Below, in pieces: positions 60,927 through 64,000 of a stretch of 64,000 bases of DNA (the stretch's first letter is position 1; every line of letters starts with the position of its first letter). The position numbers and the translations under genes are program-made. The notes under the pieces are model-generated. The model was given only the letters and a program-made list of their open reading frames with translations, did no database searches and was not told the DNA's origin. The DNA comes from Lentzea cavernae (GTDB lineage: Bacteria; Actinomycetota; Actinomycetes; Mycobacteriales; Pseudonocardiaceae), in contig NZ_BNAR01000006.1 in assembly GCF_014653695.1 (NCBI RefSeq), positions 124,001-188,000 of the forward strand, written 5' to 3'.

Positions 60927-62462
60927 TCAGTGCAGGCGGCGTGCCCTGGTCGTGCGGCCGTCGGCAGAGCCCCACTGGTCGACTCGCCACAGGTCCTCGT
61001 CCACGACCTGTGCGGCCGGTGGCGCCAGCGGTTCCGACGGCCTGCGGTCACGCACCACGAACGAGCCCGTGTCGGCCTTGCCCGCCTTGCCGCTGAGCAT
61101 CGACGGCAGGCCTGGAGTGCTGCCGTCCCTGCGCTTCGTGCGGCTGTTGCCCCGCCGTGGCGAGGCACCGGAACCGGGGCCGTTGCCCGCGCCGGTGCCC
61201 GCTCCCATGCCCGCGCCGCCCATCGGCGGCATGATCGGCACGCCGCCCGCCCCCGCCGGTCCGGTGCCAGCGGACCCGAGGTGAGGCGCGTTCGGGGACA
61301 GGGCGTTCGGGACCGGGCCGTTCGGAACCGCGTTCGCCGGCGCGCCGAAGGACATGGCTGCGGGGAGTGACGAGTTCGCGCTGGTCAGGCCACCGATGCC
61401 GCCGCCAGGGCCGACACCCGGCACCCGTGCGCCGCCCACACCCCCCACGCCGCCGCTGATGCCGTTGACGCCACCGGTGCCCGGTCGTGCGGGCGAGCCG
61501 GGACCGGCGCCCGGGATCATCGGCGGGATGAGCGACGGGCCTCCCGGCAGGCTCGGTGGCGGGAGGGCCGGCAGAGTCGGCGCCGGGATCGGCGGCGCGC
61601 TGACCCCGCCACCGCTGAGCGACGGGCCTTCGGCCGCCACGCCACCGGATCCCGCACCACCGGACCCCGCACCGCCGGATCCCACACCACCAGCCCCAGC
61701 ACCACCAGCCCCAGCGCCACCGGGCCCAGCGCCACCGGCTCCCGCTTCGGGACCTCCGGCCGTGGCTGCTTCCGCACCCCCTGCTGGATCTCCTGCCGCG
61801 CCTCCTCCCACACCCCCTGCCGCATCCCCCGCCGCCGCCAGGTCAGGACCGGCGGCGGCAGCCAGGTTCTGCACTCCGCCCTGGCCGGCGGCTCCCCCCG
61901 GGCCCCCCGCAGGACCGCCGGCACCAGGACCGCCGGGGCCGGGTGCGCCGTCCAGCGACTGGAAGCTGGGGCCGCCCCGGATCTTCTGCAGGGTCGCGTC
62001 GACGTCGCGGAAGTACCCGGCCAGCACGTTCAACGCCTCGCCGGCCTTGATCCGGAACGGCGTCTCGATGTCCTCCAGGGTGGTCTTCGCGCTCTGCGCG
62101 GTGTTCAGCGCCTCGTTGTACGCCTCGACCTGGATCCGGACGGCGTCGAACGTGGGCATGAGGGAGTCGGCGACCAGCTTGATCTTGGCTGACGCCTGTG
62201 CGCCGGTGACCCGGTCGCTCCAGTCCGCCAGGATCGTCTGCGCGTTCTCCGACCGCGTCAGCAACTGCTCGCCGGCGGCGTCCTGGTCCCACTTCGCCGC
62301 GGTGATCTTGTTGGTCTCGGCCTTGAAGGCGTCCCGGACGGCCGGAAGCTCCTTCTCCGCCTGGGCCCACATCTCCGCCTTCTTGCCGAGCGTCGCCTCG
62401 TTGCGCATCTCGGCGCTGATGGTCAGAGCCTGCTGCCTCAACGGCATGGTCCTGTAGTCCAT
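60927..62462 (-). CDS. PPE-like ESX protein with Gly/Pro-rich tail
   Basis: The protein has 511 residues from ATG 62462, with AAAAGGGGGCG upstream. The N-terminal ~175 residues are long helices with WAQAEKELPAVRDAFKAE and KWDQDAAGEQLL, resembling the helical hairpins of PPE/WXG100-superfamily secretion substrates. Residues 190-420 are low-complexity Gly/Ala/Pro repeats (GGAGSGGAGSGG). The end has a basic patch (RRGNSRTKRRDG) and EDLWRVDQWG. It is a likely secreted partner of the small protein at 62477 and lies between eccC and eccB. Confidence 0.75.
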   Translation of the reverse strand: MDYRTMPLRQQALTISAEMRNEATLGKKAEMWAQAEKELPAVRDAFKAETNKITAAKWDQDAAGEQLLTRSENAQTILADWSDRVTGAQASAKIKLVADSLMPTFDAVRIQVEAYNEALNTAQSAKTTLEDIETPFRIKAGEALNVLAGYFRDVDATLQKIRGGPSFQSLDGAPGPGGPGAGGPAGGPGGAAGQGGVQNLAAAAGPDLAAAGDAAGGVGGGAAGDPAGGAEAATAGGPEAGAGGAGPGGAGAGGAGAGGVGSGGAGSGGAGSGGVAAEGPSLSGGGVSAPPIPAPTLPALPPPSLPGGPSLIPPMIPGAGPGSPARPGTGGVNGISGGVGGVGGARVPGVGPGGGIGGLTSANSSLPAAMSFGAPANAVPNGPVPNALSPNAPHLGSAGTGPAGAGGVPIMPPMGGAGMGAGTGAGNGPGSGASPRRGNSRTKRRDGSTPGLPSMLSGKAGKADTGSFVVRDRRPSEPLAPPAAQVVDEDLWRVDQWGSADGRTTRARRLH

Positions 62463-62476
62463 GTGATCGCCCCCTT

Positions 62477-62773
62477 TTACTGGCTGACCACGCCGTCGAT
62501 GACCAGCGCGCTCTCGTTGTCGGCACCCACGTAGTTGTTCGTGCCCGCGATCGCGGTGAGCTCGCACGACTTCATGAAGTCGTTGGCGCCGCGGACCATG
62601 TCCTGGAGTTGCTGGCTCACGACGCCGTCGGTGCCCGCGCACTGGACGGATTCCTCCATCGTGCCCTGCATTCGCCCGCCGGCGTCCATGACGTTGAGGT
62701 TCGCCGCCTTGTAGGTGGCCATCATCCACGGGTCCATCGAGATCTCGTCCACGCCCGCGCCCTCGTCCACCAC
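62477..62773 (-). CDS. Small WXG100-like ESX protein
   Basis: The protein has 98 residues from GTG 62773 or 62770, with AGGAGGAG just upstream. It contains MDPWMMATYKAANLNVMDAG and a second helix QQLQDMVRGANDFMKSCEL, but no clear WxG turn. Its size and position right after eccC and before the PPE-like gene suggest the small partner of an ESX heterodimer. Confidence 0.65.
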   Translation of the reverse strand: MVDEGAGVDEISMDPWMMATYKAANLNVMDAGGRMQGTMEESVQCAGTDGVVSQQLQDMVRGANDFMKSCELTAIAGTNNYVGADNESALVIDGVVSQ

Positions 62774-62809
62774 GTCTCCTCCTCCATTTTCCTTGGTGTG
62801 CCGGGAAAG

Positions 62810-64000
62810 TCACTCCGCGGGCGGCACCCACGCGAGCTGCACGAGCTGCGTGTCACCCCGCCTGGTGATCAGCTTGCCGCGACCGGGTGGCAGCGGTTCC
62901 GCCTTCACACCGGCGAGGAGCTGGCCCTCGTCCTTGCTGCCGGACAACAACAATCCGATCGAGCCGACGTCGCGCATCCTCGCGAGGAACGGCTCGTAGA
63001 GCGCCCGGCCCGCGCCACCGGTGCGCCGGGTGACCACGACGTGCAGGCCGATGTCGCGGCCTTGTGCGAGGTGCTCCAAGAGCGGCAGCAACGGGTTGTT
63101 CATCGACGTGGTGACGAGGTCGTAGTCGTCCACCAGGACGAACAGCTCGGGGCCGGTCCACCAGTTGCGCTTGCGCAGCTGCTCCGGTGTCACGTCCGGG
63201 CCCGGAAGTCGCTGGCTCATCGCGTAGGCGGTCGTCCCGACGAGTTTCGCCGTGGTCGCGGTGTCGGTGCCGTAGCCGGCGAGGTGGGTCTTCGGCACCT
63301 CGCCGAGCAGGCCGCGGCGGTGGTCGACCAGCAGCACGCGCGCCTGCTCCGGCGTGTACGTGTCGGCGATCCGGCGGGCCAGCGTGCGCAGGAACGTCGT
63401 CTTGCCGGAGTCCGCGTCGCCGAGCAGCATCAGGTGGGCGTCGGCGGCGAAGTCCAGCCGCACCGGCTCGAGGTCCCGCTCGGCGATGCCGACCGCCAGC
63501 CGATGTCGTTGGGGCTCATCGGATCCCGGCAACGCCAGGTAGGGCAGGCGGTGCGGCAGCATCCGCACGGCCGGGGCCGAATCGCCCGGCCAGGCCGCCC
63601 GCACCGCGCCGACCAGCGCGGCCACCCCGCTCGCGAGGTCCTCGGACGTGCCGCCGTCGAGCCGGGGCAACGCGGTGAGGACCTGGTGCTTGGTCGAGCA
63701 CAACCCCCTGCCCGGCGCGTTCTCCGGCACGCGCGCGGCGCCCATGCGGTCGATCGCCGTGTCGACGGGGTCGCCCAGCCGGAGTTCGAGCCTGCTGCCG
63801 AACAGGTCGCGCACCGCCATCCGCAGGTCGAACCAGCGCGCGGTCGTCGCGACCAGGTGCACGCCGTACGCCAGGCCGCGCGCCGCGATGCTCGCGACGA
63901 TGTCCTCCTGGTCCTCGAAGTCCTTGCGCAGACTCGCCCAGCCGTCGACGACCAGGAACACGTCGCCGTGCGGATCGTCCGTGATCGTGCCGTTCGCGCG
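62810..64000 (-). CDS. eccC: Type VII secretion ATPase EccC, C-terminal part
   Basis: The frame is open to the right edge, so only the last ~397 residues are seen. They hold the end of the second FtsK/SpoIIIE ATPase domain (VFLVVDGWASLRKDFEDQED) and the third, with Walker A GDADSGKTTFLR and Walker B LFVLVDDYDLV. EccC is the motor and substrate receptor of the ESX system. It ends 36 bp before the WXG100-like gene on the same strand. Confidence 0.92.
   Translation of the reverse strand, partial: RANGTITDDPHGDVFLVVDGWASLRKDFEDQEDIVASIAARGLAYGVHLVATTARWFDLRMAVRDLFGSRLELRLGDPVDTAIDRMGAARVPENAPGRGLCSTKHQVLTALPRLDGGTSEDLASGVAALVGAVRAAWPGDSAPAVRMLPHRLPYLALPGSDEPQRHRLAVGIAERDLEPVRLDFAADAHLMLLGDADSGKTTFLRTLARRIADTYTPEQARVLLVDHRRGLLGEVPKTHLAGYGTDTATTAKLVGTTAYAMSQRLPGPDVTPEQLRKRNWWTGPELFVLVDDYDLVTTSMNNPLLPLLEHLAQGRDIGLHVVVTRRTGGAGRALYEPFLARMRDVGSIGLLLSGSKDEGQLLAGVKAEPLPPGRGKLITRRGDTQLVQLAWVPPAE

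Noticed and set aside
1-64000. CRISPR array
   Set aside because: No set of regularly spaced repeats with unique spacers and no cas gene was seen; the iterons at 22.4-22.7 kb are far too short and closely packed.

Overview
The window is high-GC DNA from an actinomycete. A WhiB regulator, a type VII (ESX) secretion cluster, DUF3558 and DUF4333 lipoproteins, DUF3099, an ECF sigma/anti-sigma pair and frequent GTG/TTG starts point to Actinomycetota, most likely a Pseudonocardiales lineage; that placement is inference, since no rRNA is present. Three blocks can be separated.

(1) 1-20.8 kb is an accessory, defence-like island with many nuclease-type genes: a partial endonuclease, an HNH protein, an 809-residue protein with an EVK nuclease motif, a 1221-residue membrane-anchored YobI-type P-loop NTPase, a 1366-residue helical-repeat protein ending in a PD-(D/E)XK-like domain, a PIN-like gene followed by a 540-residue partner, and a DUF2726 protein. 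Between them lie an aldo/keto reductase, a frameshifted DUF5677-like gene, a DUF4333 lipoprotein and a DUF2637 (Spd-like) membrane protein typical of conjugative elements.

(2) 20,795-44,657 is an actinomycete integrative and conjugative element (AICE) of about 23.8 kb, bounded by identical 46-bp direct repeats. The repeat equals the 3' half of a tRNA-Val(CAC). A single leftward block carries, in transcription order, a small protein, whiB, small proteins, Spd (DUF2637), traB/FtsK, a PycTM-like membrane protein, an HEAAH protein, ssb, a GGDEF protein, a C5-cytosine methyltransferase, prim-pol, a DUF3987 replication protein, xis and int. A divergent GntR gene and shared operator lie at 34.1 kb. 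Between the replication gene and xis is a twelve-copy iteron array arranged as a perfectly nested dyad, the best origin candidate. The right third (35-44.6 kb) is lower-GC cargo: a YdcF-like protein, two pentapeptide-repeat membrane proteins, a DUF262-like/HNH protein and unknowns. Neither 46-bp repeat carries the 5' half of the tRNA, and decayed att-like fragments occur at 39.24, 42.00 and 44.82 kb, so this looks like a tandem or accreted array of elements rather than one simple insertion.

(3) 45-64 kb is mostly chromosomal backbone. It starts with a decaying stretch: an IS remnant, a DUF3558 lipoprotein, frameshifted YbaB-like and WXG100-like genes, and a multiply frameshifted unknown gene. 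It then holds csbD, a TrkA-N protein, DUF3099, a secreted protein and an ECF sigma/anti-sigma pair. Next comes a membrane/secretion cluster: transglutaminase-like, DUF58 and fibronectin-III proteins in a 4-nt-overlap operon, two paralogous unknowns, eccD, eccB, a Gly/Pro-rich PPE-like protein, a WXG100-like protein and the C-terminal part of eccC, which runs off the right edge.
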